The notes: a model not told the origin generated them from the letters alone. Positions 49,141 to 59,659 are shown, counted from the first letter of the stretch. The stretch: 64,000 nucleotides of DNA from Prorocentrum cordatum (GCA_963575745.1 CAUYUJ010018715.1:1-64000), one strand, 5' to 3'. Numbers and translations are program-made.

Positions 49141-49610
49141 GCATATCTCTATATTTTATATTTTGGAGTTGCGTTTGTGGCATGACTCCAAAAATAAAGC
49201 ATTTCCATAATTATGACGCTGGATGGGCCTCTGGGGCGCGGGCGCCGCCGCCGGCGTCCGCCGCTGCGTGCTGCAGACGGAGGAGGGCCAGTCGAGTCAA
49301 CGGTGGCCCTCTGTCGGCTGCACGCAAGTAGACATCGGGCGCGGCCGAATCGACCCCCTCCGTGACGTCATCCTCGCCGTTCGAGCCCCCCGCTGGCCGC
49401 ATACGTACGTCTTGTGGCGATGCGAGGGGGACGTCACGGAAGGGGATGGTTTGCCAGGGGTCGGTCAGGCCTCCCCTGGAGACAAGCACTTTCCACTGCT
49501 CGCAAGCAAGAGGACTACTCGCAAATGCCCTGGATCCGCCGCGGGGGAATTGCGATCCACTGCACCGAAGCAAGCCTGCGCTTTCGGGGCGTCTGCGAGC
49601 AGGCACTTTG
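49141..49610. other. Spacer with a short AT-rich piece
   Basis: 49143-49215 is AT-rich and shares TTGGAGTTGCGT and ATAATTATGACG words with the island at 40465-40740. The rest is GC-rich without a gene. Confidence 0.45.
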
Positions 49611-49612
49611 CA

Positions 49613-49766
49613 AGGGCTCCTAACTTCGCGCTTCGTGCTGCGCGAAGCGCGAAGTGCGAATAACTTCGCGCTCTCGCGCCGCCTCCCAAAGGGAGAAGAG
49701 GAAGATGAGGATGAATCCGAGCCGAACCGCGAAGCGCGAATAGCTTCGAACCCTCGAGGGCGCCCT
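49613..49766. mobile_element. MITE family J, copy 2
   Basis: AGGGCTCCTAACTTCGCG at the left and TCGAGGGCGCCCT at the right; the core has TAACTTCGCGCTCTCGCGCC as at 18606-18767. Flanks CACTTTGCA and TGCTTTGCG share CTTTGC. Confidence 0.85.
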
Positions 49767-49769
49767 TGC

Positions 49770-50190
49770 TTTGCGAGTAATGGAACGCGCCCCGTGAGTA
49801 AGAGTGGCCCTGGGCAAGGATGACCTACCTTTGGTGCGCGGCTTTGGGGGGGGGGCGCGAGGGGGGCAGGCTCCAGCGCGCAGGCCGCCGCAATCGCCTC
49901 GCATTCAGCAGTCGGGCGCCCCGGTGGGCCCCGCCCACGAGGTCACTCCGCCGAAGAGTTCACCCTCACTCAGGATGCAGCGCCAGCCCTGGGGAAGAGG
50001 CCCAGGCCTCCACGACCAGACCCCCTACGCCATGACTTTTCGGAGCGTCGACCCCCAAAGGTCCCGACCCCTTCCCTGGGAACAGCGTTTCATCCTGCCT
50101 CTCGCTCTCGTGGGCGGCCCCGAGGGCGGGTTCCGGGCTCTGGAGACTGCAAACAGAGAAAACCCTTCCGTCGTGATCTTTCTTTCCATG
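49770..50190. other. GC-rich gene-free spacer
   Basis: Nothing recognised beyond a CCTTTGGTGCGCGG word shared with about 31724. Confidence 0.4.
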
Positions 50191-50194
50191 GAGC

Positions 50195-50420
50195 ACGTTT
50201 TCCTATTCGGTGTTTCGACATTGGGCGGAAAGGGGGGGAGGGGTCTGGCTCCGGACCTCTGCTCAGCGCGACTGATTGCCACAGTGCGTCCTGAGGGGGA
50301 GGCCCCACCTGCTCGAGACAGGCGACACAGGCGACACAAACGGCCAAGATCTACTCCATGGGGGGGAGGCGCGGGGGACTGCGAGGGCCCGCGCCGGTCG
50401 GCAAAGCAAATCATAAAACA
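50195..50420. repeat. Dispersed repeat family R, copy 2
   Basis: TTCGGTGTTTCGACATTGGG, TCTGGCTCCGGACCTCTGC, GCCAAGATCTACTCC and GCGAGGGCCCGCGCCGGTCG, as at 9595-9840. Confidence 0.75.
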
Positions 50421-50524
50421 GCGTTCACGTGGCCCGAGTGATGGGGCAAATTTGCCACCACCGCTACCATACGAAGGACGGGGGAGAAGGGAGGATGAGG
50501 AGGTCCTCCTCCTCCTCCTCCTCC

Positions 50525-50770
50525 TCTAGAGGCCTCCTAGATGGGGTCGGAGCAGATGGGGTCGGGGGATCGCGCTGCATCGCCAATACATCGGCGATGC
50601 ATCGGCGACGCATCGCCGATGCATCGGCGATGCAACGGCGACGCATCGGCGTCGTCGGCGTGGAGAAAGTCGGGCTCCACATCGAGCCGCATCGCCTATG
50701 CATCGGCGATGCGCCCCGCCGCCCCATGCCCCAGGGGCTCCGCCTCGGAGCATCGGGGCCCGGGCGGGAG
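50525..50770. mobile_element. Palindromic repeat family H, copy 4
   Basis: Ends GGGGTCGGAGCAGATGGGGT and GCGATGCGCCCCGCCGCCCC, enclosing CATCGGCGATGCATCGGCGA arrays. Confidence 0.7.
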
Positions 50771-50784
50771 GGGGGTCCCTAAAG

Positions 50785-50945
50785 AGGCCCAGGGGTGCAC
50801 AAGTAAATCGACACAAATCCCAGGATGTCCGAGATGTTCCTTACATGTTCTGAGCTTTCGTCCTCGCCCCACTTCACATTTGTTCCTCTGTCTTCCTGGG
50901 GATCGGCGATCCATGGTGTCTGTGTGGTTTCTCCTACTCCTGGGT
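50785..50945. mobile_element. MITE family E, copy 4 (diverged)
   Basis: AGGCCCAGGGGTGCACAAG at the left, GGTGTCTGTGTGG at the right, with ATGTTCTGAGCTTTCGTC in the core. Confidence 0.75.
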
Positions 50946-51288
50946 ATGGTGAGGATGCGCGGCAAGGACGCGAGGGCCTTGGAGGGCCCTGGTGGCGTTT
51001 TCCGAAGGAGGTTTTGGCCAGCGAGAGTCGCCAAGGATGGGCCGAAGGGGCAGGGATACAAAGGTGGGCCCTTGGGAAGGTTGCCCATCTATACTGTCTA
51101 TACTGGTTGACTGTGGGTGTGCGGTGCCGCGACGGGCTTGCCACTTTCGGCCGCGACCTGATGCAAACGCTCCACGTTCGGCCTATCCGCGCCACGCGCT
51201 CCCGACGCCCGATGCTTTCTGCCGCTCATCCGTAGCAGGGCGGGAGATGGTTGCGTGACAGGCGACCCCCGACCTGCGTTTTCGACCC
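50946..51288. other. Gene-free spacer
   Basis: Nothing recognised. Confidence 0.4.
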
Positions 51289-51536
51289 TAGTGGGCCACG
51301 AAAACGGCAAGGCCGTGTTTTTCACTGTTTCCGAAAAAAATCCCGTTGAAAATGGAAACGGCAAAAAAACGCCGACTGGAAACAGCAACAAAACCGGCTC
51401 CAGGATTGAAGCCGGAGCCAGAACCCGCAAAAAAACGGCGACGGAACCGGTAACAAAAACGGCGTCGGAACCGGCAAAAAAAACGGCAAAACGGAACTGG
51501 TAGAAAAACGGCCCTGTCGTTTTCAGGGCCCCCTGA
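51289..51536. mobile_element. MITE family C, copy 3 (inverted orientation)
   Basis: CTAGTGGGCCACGAAAACGG at the left and TTTTCAGGGCCCCCTGAG at the right. The interior has AAAACGGCGACGG-type units, the complement of the other two copies. No target duplication remains. Confidence 0.88.
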
Positions 51537-51569
51537 GCCACCACCACCACCATATGTTGGAAGGGGGAA

Positions 51570-51690
51570 GGGGGAAGGAGGAGGAAGAGGAGGAGGAGGA
51601 GGAGGAGGAGGAGGAGGAGGAGGACGAAGAGGAAGAGGAGGAGGAGGAGGAGGAGGAGGAGGAGGAGGAGGAGGAGGAGGAGGAGGACAC
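51570..51690. repeat. (GGA)n microsatellite
   Basis: GGA run with GAC and GAA interruptions. Confidence 0.97.
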
Positions 51691-51779
51691 CCCCTCCAAC
51701 TTATGGGTTTTGTGGTGGAGGGAAACACGCCCATCACCTGGTAGCCATCTGCCTCGGGCGGTCTTCGGCGGTCTTCGGA

Positions 51780-51826
51780 AGCACCGCCAGAGACCGCTGG
51801 AAGTTCCAGCGGTCTCTGGCGGTGCT
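51780..51826. repeat. Perfect 47-bp palindrome
   Basis: AGCACCGCCAGAGACCGCTG plus GAA (51780-51802) is the exact reverse complement of TTC plus CAGCGGTCTCTGGCGGTGCT (51804-51826), with a single G at the centre. Confidence 0.97.
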
Positions 51827-51829
51827 CGG

Positions 51830-53020
51830 CGGGTTTCGTGTCGGTCCTCGGCAAACTGCGCCGGGCCCCGGCGGTCTCTGGCAACTTCTGTCGGTTGCCG
51901 GGGCAAGGGCTTGGCGGTTGCAGTTGACGAGGGGACCATGTTCGAACACCGAAGCTAACTTTCTGTTGGTCCCATCCTGCTCAAGGAACACATCCCAGAA
52001 ATGATTTCGAGCAGCCGGAAAAGTGTCGAAAGAGTGTCGAAAGAGTGTCGGGCGAGTGTCTCCCAGGGCCCGACACGTGAAAACCCTCGAGTTTCGATAT
52101 TTTCTGTGGTGCTCGAAATTCTTTCTGGTGGTCAAGGCTAAAGTAGGTTGGAACATCATAAAGCTAACTAAAAAGAGTGACTGCCCATGTTGCACATGAT
52201 AAATCAGCAATGTCTCTGTCGATCTGTTGTCAGCATTGAGCCAGTCTGCGTCGCACAGCTGGGGGGGTGCTGGGAACGAAAACCTTCTCGCGATCGCCGC
52301 GGCGACCTCCCAAATCGACCTGGAGGTTTGGTTCGGGTTGGAAACATACCGCAGAGCATCGGTGAGGGGGGGATGAAACAAACTCTGCTCAAACTCGGTC
52401 CCTAGACCCCTCCCAAGGTCCATCTGGTGCAGCTTTTCCCCTGCATCATTTTTTTCAACGGTCCTGGACCTCGAGAGCGGCCCCCGGAGGCAGAAACGAG
52501 CCAACACGCTGCTCGAACTCGGCGCCTCGAGCCTGCCCCCGGCCACCTCGCCAGAACCAATGCGGGGCCACCTCGGACCCCCCGCCGGCTCCGAGGTTCG
52601 GGGTCGGATACCACGCCTCGAGGAGAGCCGCCGTCGGCTCCATGGGCCCTCCTCCGATGCAGGGGGGGCGCCGGGGGCAGCGGGGGCACCGGCGGCAGCG
52701 GCGGGCGCTCGGGGAGCGCGGGCAGCGGCTGCAGGCGGGGCACGGCGGCCGGCGGCGCGGGCGGCATCGCTCGCGTGCCGGCGGGCTGCGCCGGCGTTGT
52801 CGAGAAGCCGGAGCTGCGGTACCTGAACGCCGCCTCGAAGACCTTTGAGCATCGTTTGACCGATCCCTCGCCCCACTGGCGTGGCCATGGGGCTACTGGC
52901 CGATTCACTTCCTCAGAGGGGGATATAGGCTGTTCCCTTCGGGTTTCGAGGGGCCTATCCCCAACTGGGGTGGTGGGATGGTGGGGCTGGAATACCATGG
53001 CCCCGCGGGGATGGGGATAT
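51830..53020. other. Gene-free spacer 3' of the nucleotidyltransferase gene
   Basis: GTGTCGAAAGAGTGTCGAAA recurs at 52021-52050. A 384-codon minus-strand frame across much of it has no domain and was not accepted. GC-rich GGCGGCGGC-type sequence lies at 52660-52800. Confidence 0.5.
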
Positions 53021-53023
53021 AGG

Positions 53024-55522
53024 TCAACCGATACTGACCTTCGCGGCCTGCCCAGGCAAGTCCGTCTGCAGCATCGATGCGGCGCGTCGGATCTCTCGCG
53101 AGAGGCGCAGCCACTCTCCTGGCCTGCAGCGCTGCACGTCGCGCCCAGTCAGCGGGCAGAACACGTCGACTCTGGCCACCCTGCTGACGAGCCGCGGGGG
53201 CGGGGGCGGGGGCGGGGGCGGCGGCCCCGATGACACCGCGGTGGCCGGCCCGGTGCCGCCGTCGGGCGGGAGGGCGAGCGACGGCATGCTGCCGACAGGC
53301 TCCCCTGTTTGGTGCGCAACTCCGCCTGCTGCCGACGGCCACGCAGACGCCCGCCGCTGCTGTGCGGCTGGCGTCCCGGCAGGAGGCTCTCCAGACGGTG
53401 GGGGCGGCACTCTCCGCCCATCAGTTCTCGCAACGGGTGGGTGCGCCGCTGGGGGGGGGGGCGAAGGGGCCTGCGCCTCCGACGTCGCCGCCTCGGGCTC
53501 CGGGGTCTGCGGTGGAGGCGCAGCAGGGGGCGGCGGGGGAGGTGGAGGCGACAGGGCACCCGCGAGGCTTGCCGTGGCAGCAGGTGGCGCACCACCATCC
53601 AAGAGTACCCCGCGGCTGTCGGCGAAAGCTGGCCCGTCGAAGTAGGTGAAAAAACCCTTGAAGGCCTTCGCGAGCAAGTCGGCTTCGGCGACGGGCTTCG
53701 CAGCGGTCGCCTGCAATCCTTCCTTGTCTCTGGCGCTCGCCGCAGCGATGCCCGCGGGACCCGCCACCTCCACGGCTGGCTCGGCACCTCCGCTGGTGGC
53801 GACCGCGATTTCCGTGCTCGCCGCCAGGCAGGCGGCCCCAGGCGGGGGTAGCTCCCGCGGAGCCATCGCCGAAGCCTTGCTGCTGTCGGGCGCCGGGTCC
53901 CCGAGGAGCCCCGCGGGGCCCGCGCTGGTCAGCTCTATCGTCTCGGCGCACCGGCGCGCTGACTCGACCCCCTCGCCCGACAGGCGGCCATCCACGGCAC
54001 CAGGCGCATCGGGCATGTTGGCTTGCAGGTAGCGCGCCGCCATCAGAACCAGCGTGTAGGTGCTGAAGCCGCCAAGAGCGCGGTCACCCACGCCACGCTG
54101 ACGCGCCCAGTGCTTCAGCAGCAGCACGAGAGGCGGCAATATTCGGGCACGCCTGCACAGCTCCCGCACAAGGTGCGTGTTGCGTAACCCCTCGGCATTG
54201 TTCATCGAGATGTCGCACACCACCTTGCCGTGCGCCCCGAGCAGCTTCAGCACGGGCACCCTGGCGCCCTTTACCAGCAGCGTTTTCGATACGCCGGGGA
54301 CGCTCTTGGCACCCTCCAGGTGCAGTTGCATGCTGCGCAGCTTCTCCAGCTCCCAAAGCCCTGCGTCACTGGGAGCACGGCGCGCCCTGCCGCGCCGCGT
54401 CGCAGGAGGCGGGGGCGGAGGCGGCGGCGGCGGGGGCGGGTCGGACAGAGACGCTGCGGCGGCGGGCTGACTGGCTAGCACCGGCTGCGCCTGCGACCGA
54501 GGTCCATCCTCATCGGGGACCTGCGCGGCCTCGGCCTCCACGCACAGGGCGCCGCCCGCATCTGCCTCCGCATCCGTCACCGTGGACTCGCCAGAAGGCT
54601 GACTGGACAGCAGCGCATGCCGCTGCGGCCAAGGTCCTTCCTCCTCGGTGACCCGCGCGGACTCGGCCTCCACGCAAGCGGCGCCGCCCGCATCTACCTC
54701 CGCGTCCGTCACCGTGGACTCGCCAGGCTGATTGGACAGCAGCGACTGCCCATGCGGCCGAGGTCCATCCTCATCGGTGACCTGCGCGGCCTCGGCCTCC
54801 ACGCAAACGGCGCCGCCTGCATCTGCCTCCGCGTCCGTCGCCGCAACCTCGCTAGGCACGGGGAGGACCCACGCGATGTCGACGTCGGATCCCTGCATCC
54901 ATGTGCCATTCGCGCACGAGCCGTAGCAGCACGCGCTCCCTCCAAGCTCTGCACAAGCAGCGCGCATCGCGGCTTCCAGCGCGTCGCGCTCGACCTCCTG
55001 CTCGGGCGAGGGGCGCAACGACTCCTCCAGTTGCCAGAGGTACTCGGCCGCGTTTAGGCCAGAACTGACCACTGGCGCTGGGGGCGGCAGTGGTGGAGGA
55101 GCTGGAGGGGCATCGCTTTGACGCGGCGCGCGAGGAGCAGGCGGCGGAAGCGGCTGGCTCGGTGCGGGGGCATCGCCTTGACGCGGCAAACTGGGCGCAG
55201 GAGGCGGGAGCGGCATGCTGGCTGCAGAGACATCGCCTTGAAGCGGCGCACTGGGCGCAGGCGGTGGAAGCGGCACGCCGGCTGCGGGGGGATCGCCGTG
55301 ACGTGGCGCACTGGGCGCAGGCGGCGGGAGCGGCATGCCGACTGCGGGGGCATCGCCGTGACGCGGCGCACTGGGCGCAGGCGGCGGGAGCGACATGCCG
55401 GCCGCTGTTTGCAAAGGACCGCCAAGGGTCGCAGAAAGCCCTGCTAATGCACGCCCGGCTGCCCGCGGCGCTGAAGGCAGCCGGGCAGCGCACAGCACCC
55501 CGCGTGCCGCGGCGATCATCAT
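53024..55522 (-). CDS. Cid1-like nucleotidyltransferase (non-canonical poly(A) polymerase or TUTase)
   Basis: An intronless 832-codon frame. The family adds A or U residues to RNA 3' ends. Visible domains: a Pro-rich leader with about five 20-residue repeats (MPLPPPAPSAPRHGD; 43-150); a Pol-beta-type signature YGSCANGT (200-207) with the Asp pair in GSDVDIAW (D213, D215); the third Asp in KVVCDISMNNAEG (D437); the central domain NTHLVRELCRRARILPPLVL and KHWARQRGVGDRALGGFSTY (448-489); a PAP-associated region with FKGFFTYFDGPAF (about 630) and DVFCPLTGRDVQR (about 787). The second and third catalytic Asp are about 220 residues apart because of a repeat-rich insertion (225-370, three units with DAEADAGGA and DEDGP) followed by polyproline. 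A Pro-rich insert also splits the PAP-associated region. Alternative starts are the second Met and M43. No SL relic is seen upstream. Confidence 0.88.
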   Translation of the reverse strand: MMIAAARGVLCAARLPSAPRAAGRALAGLSATLGGPLQTAAGMSLPPPAPSAPRHGDAPAVGMPLPPPAPSAPRHGDPPAAGVPLPPPAPSAPLQGDVSAASMPLPPPAPSLPRQGDAPAPSQPLPPPAPRAPRQSDAPPAPPPLPPPAPVVSSGLNAAEYLWQLEESLRPSPEQEVERDALEAAMRAACAELGGSACCYGSCANGTWMQGSDVDIAWVLPVPSEVAATDAEADAGGAVCVEAEAAQVTDEDGPRPHGQSLLSNQPGESTVTDAEVDAGGAACVEAESARVTEEEGPWPQRHALLSSQPSGESTVTDAEADAGGALCVEAEAAQVPDEDGPRSQAQPVLASQPAAAASLSDPPPPPPPPPPPPATRRGRARRAPSDAGLWELEKLRSMQLHLEGAKSVPGVSKTLLVKGARVPVLKLLGAHGKVVCDISMNNAEGLRNTHLVRELCRRARILPPLVLLLKHWARQRGVGDRALGGFSTYTLVLMAARYLQANMPDAPGAVDGRLSGEGVESARRCAETIELTSAGPAGLLGDPAPDSSKASAMAPRELPPPGAACLAASTEIAVATSGGAEPAVEVAGPAGIAAASARDKEGLQATAAKPVAEADLLAKAFKGFFTYFDGPAFADSRGVLLDGGAPPAATASLAGALSPPPPPPPPAAPPPQTPEPEAATSEAQAPSPPPPAAHPPVARTDGRRVPPPPSGEPPAGTPAAQQRRASAWPSAAGGVAHQTGEPVGSMPSLALPPDGGTGPATAVSSGPPPPPPPPPPRLVSRVARVDVFCPLTGRDVQRCRPGEWLRLSREIRRAASMLQTDLPGQAAKVSIG
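54480..54850 (-). repeat. In-frame tandem repeat inside the catalytic domain
   Basis: Three units of about 129-132 bp, each containing GCGGCCTCGGCCTCCACGCA or GCGGACTCGGCCTCCACGCA and CCGTGGACTCGCCAG on the plus strand. All lengths are multiples of three, so the reading frame survives. Confidence 0.9.
55081..55400 (-). repeat. 60-bp in-frame tandem repeat coding the Pro-rich leader
   Basis: GGCGCACTGGGCGCAGGCGG recurs at exactly 60-bp steps (ends near 55260, 55320 and 55380), with diverged units toward 55100. Each unit codes 20 residues. Confidence 0.93.
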
Positions 55523-55869
55523 GGAGAGTACAGTGAATAACTATACCACGGCAGTGCGGAAGCGCAGCCCAGCTGGCCTTAGCTGCGCTGAGCTCGGGGG
55601 GGCTCATCACCCAGCGGCGGCGTCATCGGAGGCCCGCTGAGCTACGTCGGCCCCGCATCAGCGCGCGTGGCGTGCGCACAAGCCACCCGCAAGATGCTGG
55701 AGTCAAAACTGCTGCGGCGGCGCGGGCTATGGAAGCGGAACGGGTGCAATTGAGCCCCGCGGTGGTGGGCAACAAGAGTCATGGGGCCCTGGTCTCGAGA
55801 TGGAGCCGCGCGCCGTGCCCAAACGACGCTGCCCTGGCCGGGGGGGTCGCGGCAAGAGCGCGATAATGT

Positions 55870-56110
55870 GGGTCGTGGGCGTGTCGCGGGCGCGAGTCGG
55901 GGCACACAGAGATTGTTGGGGAGGTGGGGTTGGGGTCCCAGGAAGCGTTAACGCTTGGGCGAGATGGGGCACGTCGTGGCGGGGGTGCGCTGCGATCGCC
56001 ATCACAACACGCGGGCAATCACCAGCACATCTGGGGGTCCAGGCCCCCCCCCCTTACGTACGATCGTTACCGTTACCAGGATGGGGGGCTTGGCCCGAAT
56101 GAATCACGGT
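55870..56110. repeat. Dispersed repeat family N, copy 2
   Basis: GGGCACGTCGTGGCGGGGGT, GCGCTGCGATCGCC and ACGATCGTTACCGTTACCAG, as at 6695-6915 and 61560-61750. Confidence 0.75.
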
Positions 56111-56430
56111 GACGCGCCAGAGGAAAGCGGCGGAAGGAACTCGGGACTCCTCGCGACCTCCAACAAGTCTTCAGAGTGTTTGTTGGAGGCAGAAGTGGCC
56201 TCTTAGAGTGCCAGGAGGGCCTCTGAGGAGCCCCGCCGCCTCATGCGAAAGCCGGCCCGCTCTCACCTCCCACTGGGCTCGCCGCCTGCAAACAGCACAG
56301 GGCACGCCGAGCCACGTCGAGATGCTGTCTGAACAAGTCCAGCGTGGTGGTTAAAAGCGAGGACAACAAAGTGCACGGAATGTGCTTAAATATGTTTGGG
56401 CACCTTGCAATCATAAAGCACTCCGCTGGT
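56111..56430. other. Gene-free spacer
   Basis: Nothing recognised. Confidence 0.4.
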
Positions 56431-56434
56431 CCAA

Positions 56435-56840
56435 TAAGATCTCTCTCTCTCTCTCTCTATCGCTCTATATATATAAATGTATGAATATATTCCCCAATCA
56501 GAGCTTGCCTCTAGCGGATTCATATGGTTAAGTTAGGTTTGTCGCCGATTTTCGCTGCACGCCCGGGTGCCCGGGTGCCCGGGGGTGCCCGGGGCCCGGA
56601 TGCCCAGGAGGTGCCCTGCAGGTGCCCGGGTGCCCAGCCGGGGTGCCCGGGTGGTGCCCGGGTGCCCGGGTGCCCCAGCGTGTCCGGGGGTGCCCCGGGG
56701 TGCCCTAAGCCCTATAGCCCTATAGCCATAGCCCAATAGATCTATAGCCCTACAACTCTATAGCCATATATATATATATATAGCTCTATAGCCCTATAGC
56801 TCAATAGCCCTATAGCCCCCTAGCCCTATAGTCCTGATTG
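56435..56840. repeat. (TC)n, GGTGCCCGG and CTATAGCCC minisatellites
   Basis: TC run at 56441-56460. About a dozen GGTGCCCGGG-type units lie at 56555-56705. They are followed by CTATAGCCCTATAGCC units (56708-56835) with an internal (TA)n. Three adjacent unrelated arrays. Confidence 0.93.
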
Positions 56841-57490
56841 GGTTTTTTCTCGGGTACCATTCAATTTCTAAATAAGAGATCTAAGCGGTACGATTTGGAA
56901 ATTCGGCCAGGATTCGGGACCGGTCCTGGAGCGGAAAACGTGCAGCCTGGTCGATCACCCCCGCCCCCTCGGGGAACTAATGCGTGCTGTAGGATGCGCC
57001 GCGTTTGCGTTGCGGTCGATTGCGAGGGGGGGCCCAACCTTGTCGCGCTCAGATGCGAGCGTAGCCCCACGCAGCGGGCGCCGACGCGAGATCGAGCTCA
57101 ACCCCGCCATAAAAAATTACCCGACCCCCTTTGGGCCAGCACCAAACGTCACTCCAGCCAAGGGTCACTCTTTGCGTGTAGCCGAACCAGAAGCTCGGAA
57201 GGAATCCCGCGACCCCTTTATGGCAAGGGGGGGGAGGGGGGGGAGACACCTGGCTGTCCTCGTCCGCCTTCCTCCTCCCCTTTCCGTCGGGGCGTTGACC
57301 TAAGGAACCCTAAATAAGGAACTTTGACTTCCCATCGAAAACCTAAGGATAACCTCAGGCATGCTGCAAAACAATGAAGGAACACGGAGCCCGGTGGGGG
57401 GCGAGAAGCGAGAAGAGTGGGGAGGAAGGGCGGGGCCTCCGAATCCACCAGCCGTGGCCTCCGAGGTGCAAATCGGGGCGCTCTGAACCT
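56841..57490. other. Gene-free spacer
   Basis: Nothing recognised; a GCACCAAACGTCACTCC word near 57150 resembles GCACCAAAACACACTCC at about 32033. Confidence 0.4.
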
Positions 57491-57618
57491 GGGCATCGCT
57501 CGGACGTCCATTCCCTGTGTTTTTTTCGGTTTCGTGCGTGGTTGTTTCGCCAAATCATCAAGGATGCTCCTCGATGGTCCTCGCCGAAGGAAACATGCAC
57601 ACGTCCGAGCGATGCCAA
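57491..57618. mobile_element. MITE family A, copy 5
   Basis: GGGCATCGCTCGGACGTCC at the left, CACACGTCCGAGCGATGCC at the right; full family core. Confidence 0.93.
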
Positions 57619-57619
57619 G

Positions 57620-58139
57620 GAACTCCAGCGCTTCTTGAGGATGGGCAGCAGGGCCCCGAATCGAATCGGACCAGCGATCGCCACGAATCGGATCGGCGGA
57701 CATCGGCAACCAAGCCGGAAGAACCCGCATCGGCGGAAATCGAGAAAGCGAGCCCCAAAGCGGAACGCCAGACCGAACCGAATCTGAAGCGGAATAGATG
57801 CATCGTTCTCGACTCGCATGTAGCCCGGGGGAGCCGAACTGAGCCGTTCCAAAGCACTCGAGGCGCCGGGATGCCACAGGGGCGCGACACCTTTGGGGGT
57901 CTGGCATAGCTGGGGGGCAAAGCTTTGGTTGACCCAGAATGGGGTCCAGCTGCAAGGGGGCCGTGCAATAGATTTGGGGCACTTGTATTGCGAATGTATT
58001 GCGCCAGCGAATCCCACCAGCCCTCTGGGCGTAGGTGGTCCAGAGAGCTTCCTCTTCCAACCCCCTTCTTCCCAGTCGGGGAAGGGCTTCCCCCTCCACC
58101 TACCCCCCCCCCTGAAGCTGGACGGGGGGTACGCGGGTA
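57620..58139. other. Gene-free spacer
   Basis: A GAATCGGATCGG-type patch at 57655-57715; otherwise nothing recognised. Confidence 0.4.
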
Positions 58140-58740
58140 GTTGGAGCGTCCAAGATGGCCTAAGACGGCTCCGAGAGGGCCTCGGAGAGCCCAAGATGAC
58201 CTCCACGATGTCTCAAGACAGCCCAAGATGCCTCAAGATGGCTGCCAAGATGCTCAAATAAGCCCCAAGAACGCCCGAAGACGGCTCCAAGTGGCCGAAG
58301 AGCTCCCCAAGGAGGCCTCGAAGAGACCAACATCCCTCCAAAACCTATGGCAAATCACTGGTTGTTGCTTTCTCGCCTTGTCTCTTCCGATGGTCATCCG
58401 AGGCCTCAGGATGGCTCCGAGATGGCCCAAGGAAGGCCCTCAGAGAGAGGCTCAAGAGAGCCCCAAGCTGTCCCCAGGAGCGCCCCAGAGCGCTCCAAGA
58501 GCGCCCCGTATATCGCCGCAAGAGGCGATGTGTTGGGGCTCCCGAGGGGGGAGGCGAATCGAAGCTCCCGACTTGTTTGATCGATGATGGCCCCAAGAGC
58601 GCCCCAAGAGGCGCCGAGACGGCCCAAGAGCGGCGCCGGAGATGCCTCCAAGAGTCTCCCAAGAGACCCTCAAGAAGCCTCAGGAGAATCCCCGAGGTAC
58701 CCAAGACGCTCAAAGACGGCCCTGGGCCCGCCAAGAGGCC
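58140..58740. repeat. Degenerate CCAAGATGGC / CCCCAAGAGCG repeat field
   Basis: CAAGATGGC, CCAAGATGCC, CCCCAAGAGCGCCCC and similar words recur every 10-20 bp over 600 bp, densest at 58151-58290 and 58590-58680. Confidence 0.75.
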
Positions 58741-58774
58741 TCCCCGACGCGCCCCCCCCGACGCCTGGCAATCC

Positions 58775-58905
58775 GCGACCTGTGATACGCGACCTGCCTG
58801 GTGATGGTACGCGATCTGTGGTACGCGAACGTATGTCTCATGGTACGCGACCTGTGGTACGAGGCTCGTCGGTCATGGTACGCGACCTGTGGTACGCGAC
58901 CTTGC
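58775..58905. repeat. GGTACGCGACCTGT repeats
   Basis: About eight units of TGGTACGCGACCTG or close variants in direct orientation, spaced 14-30 bp. Confidence 0.9.
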
Positions 58906-58909
58906 CGAG

Positions 58910-59350
58910 TCTCACTTTTGCCGTCCTGATCGAGGAAGGAAGTGGGAGGAGGGAGTAGGACGAGGCGCCCAAAAGTCCTCAACGAGCCTGCAACTATATC
59001 CCAAAGATGCTCACAAGAGGCCCCCCCCAAAAATGCCCCAATCAACTTCCAAGAAGCATCCAACACGCCCCGAGAACTTTTCGGAACCGCCACAACGTTT
59101 CCAACATGATCCAAGGAGCATGCAATTGCTCAAGAGATATCCTGGGAGACGCCGAGAGACATCCAAGAAGCGTCTCATCATTATGCTCGCCCTTCCCCTC
59201 CTCCCCCTGCTCCTCATCAGCAAATTGATCATCCTTCCCCCCCCTCCCTCATCCATCCTCCACCTCACTCGAGCGATACCGGCTGTCCCCCTCTTTGCTC
59301 CTACACTTCCATAATCGTCTCAACTCGCCCGGGCGTCGGTTTTGGATGGG
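58910..59350. other. Gene-free spacer
   Basis: Nothing recognised beyond CCAAGAAG-type words continuing the preceding repeat field. Confidence 0.4.
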
Positions 59351-59655
59351 CTGGTGGGCCTACTTTTTTGGTCGGCGGCCGCGCGACAAAGGTAAGCCGG
59401 CAACAGGCGTGTCCGGGACGGCGGAACAGGCAAATTCCACGCGAGGCGTGCAATGCACGTGCAAGGAGCTAAATGCCCCGCATTCACAGGGACGCACCTA
59501 GCGCACGGAGGTGCAAGCTGCGGAGTAAGTCGCCCTTGCGGCGCCAAGCTTCGAGCAACTGCCCAGACAGACAACCTGGTGGGCCTACTTTTTGATTCGC
59601 GGCCCGCAAGGAAAAGTCCAGAGGGCGGTGTGACCTGGTGGGCCTACGCGAAGCG
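59350..59655. repeat. TGGTGGGCCTACTTTTT repeats
   Basis: GGTGGGCCTACTTTTTTGGTC (about 59358), GGTGGGCCTACTTTTTGATT (59578) and CTGGTGGGCCTACGCGAAGC (59635). A weaker relative with CTAATTTTTGGTCGGCGGC is near 879. Confidence 0.7.
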
Positions 59656-59659
59656 TCGA

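Noticed and set aside
51734-52888. 384-codon minus-strand frame downstream of the nucleotidyltransferase
   Set aside because: Its two ends are GC-rich low complexity and repeat; the middle (about 51950-52440) has no recognisable motif or start signal.
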